Source: Methylomonas sp. 11b (lineage in GTDB: Bacteria; Pseudomonadota; Gammaproteobacteria; Methylococcales; Methylomonadaceae). Taken from it: a stretch of 64,000 nucleotides of DNA. Positions 63,286 through 64,000 of the stretch are shown one piece after another. The stretch covers positions 1,261,586 through 1,325,585 of the forward strand of contig NZ_KI911557.1 of assembly GCF_000515215.1 (NCBI RefSeq), read 5' to 3'. The notes beneath the pieces were generated by a model that made no database searches, had not been told where the DNA came from, and saw only the letters and a list, made by a program, of their open reading frames with translations. The number at the start of each line of letters is the position of its first letter. Position 1 is the first letter of the stretch. The position numbers were made by a program, and so were the translations under genes.

Positions 63286-64000
63286 TGAGCCTGGAAAAAG
63301 CCTCTAAAAAGCTCACATTCGCTTTTTGCACCTACAACCGTGCGGAAAGGTTAGAGAATCTGGTGTTTGCGATGCGAGCGCAATCTTGTCCTATTCCATT
63401 TGAAATTCTTGCTGTCGATAATAATAGTAGCGACACGACAAGCGATGTATTGAAACAACTTCAGCAACTACCAGGCCCGACACTCCGCTGGGTGCATGAA
63501 CCCAACCAAGGCATAGTCGCAGCGCGCAACAGAGCCATACAAGAGGCAATCAATTCAGACATTCTGGTGTTTATTGACGACGATGAACTACCTTTATGCG
63601 GACTCTTGGAGACAGTTGTACACGCATACCTTAGCGAAGGCGCCGAATGCGTTGGCGGACGAATCGATATAGACTTTACAGACCATAAGCGTCCAGAATG
63701 GCTTGAGGACGAATTATTGGGATTTCTAGGCGCGCTGGATCACGGTAAACAAGCTTTCTGGATAGAAGACAGCACTACACCGGTTTGGGCCGGCAACATT
63801 GCATATGATATGGCGATATTCCGAAACGATCCGGCATTGCGCTTTGATCGCAGATATGACCGCAAAGGTAAAACCATAGGAGGAGGCGAAGACGTGATGA
63901 TGTTTAATGTGCTACTCCAGCAAAAGCGCCGAATACGTTACCGCCCGGACATGGCGATACTTCACGCCGTCGAACCATGGCGACTCCGGCGACGCTACTT
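63286..64000 (+). CDS. glycosyltransferase family 2 (3' end cut by window edge)
   Basis: 238 codons are visible. TFAFCTYNRAERLENLVFAM and LAVDNNSSDTT are the GT-A opening, EPNQGIVAARNRAI follows, and IDDDELP carries the DxD metal site. GGGEDVMMFNVLLQ near the edge matches the ED acceptor-site motif of GT2 enzymes. It transfers a sugar to a polysaccharide or lipid; the substrate is unknown. Confidence 0.9.

Noticed and set aside
1..64000. CRISPR arrays, tRNA or rRNA genes, and complete insertion sequences
   Set aside because: I found no regularly spaced identical repeats, no cloverleaf with a CCA-type acceptor, no rRNA stretch, and no transposase gene.

Overview
The window reads as a chromosomal segment of a gammaproteobacterium. 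The combined gltA-sdhCDAB-sdhE block, the fimT-pilVWXY1E pilus locus, the cheYAW/cheRDB operon, the SufU-type suf operon and the protein sequences fit an obligate methanotroph of the Methylococcales (Methylomonas-like) best. That placement is inference: no rRNA or methane-oxidation gene lies in the window. Genes are dense and mostly housekeeping. One clearly AT-rich gene, at 33.6-35.2 kb, stands apart.

Layout. 0-6 kb: a DinG/YoaA helicase (cut by the left edge), a TPR lipoprotein, a small CheZ-like all-helical protein, a PIN-PhoH ATPase and an AI-2E family membrane protein. 5.9-17.3 kb: a 12-gene chemotaxis operon on the minus strand, in transcription order cheY, cheA, cheW, PAS-type mcp, cheW, parA-like, STAS, cheR, cheD, cheB, small mcp, STAS. 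17.7-26.1 kb: minor pilins and a very long PilY1 with an embedded PA14-like module, then a pilin. 26-33.4 kb: queA, then gltA-sdhAF4-sdhCDAB-sdhE on the minus strand, and a flavodoxin. 33.5-35.6 kb: an AvcD-type dCTP/dCMP deaminase defence gene bracketed by dispersed repeats. 35.7-45.5 kb: BaiN-type flavoprotein, ppdK, haem-sensor GGDEF protein, a Zur-like regulator, a probable FNR-activated small RNA, a divergent NAD-dependent ligase, thiD, thiE and dodecin. 45.5-53.7 kb: a multi-pass membrane protein, a PLP desulfhydrase/deaminase, folP, an orphan Nif11-type peptide, a flavin reductase, lysS, a DUF433/DUF5615 toxin-antitoxin pair, prfB without its frameshift site, and lgt. 53.8-62.1 kb: a suf Fe-S operon (Rrf2 regulator, sufB, sufC, sufD, sufS, sufU, then rsmJ and a Rieske protein), broken by a nest of repeats between sufB and sufC and by an antisense Uma2 gene between sufD and sufS. 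62.3-64 kb: a polysaccharide deacetylase and a GT2 glycosyltransferase cut by the right edge.

The most unusual signals are these. (1) A roughly 263-bp repeat occurs three times (35351-35615, 59435-59697, 59851-60113). Its stems are kept by compensatory changes, including an 8-bp hairpin with an invariant GGGA loop. (2) The AvcD-like gene has a possible AvcI-type leader RNA. (3) A near-consensus FNR site is placed at about -41 from a -10 box, followed by a stem-loop and an intrinsic terminator, which predicts an RNA of about 85 nt. (4) Two proteins, one of them an MCP-like protein, carry a CheZ-type D-x-x-x-Q signature, and together with CheD they share a C-terminal acidic-L-F tail. The operon has no ordinary cheZ.
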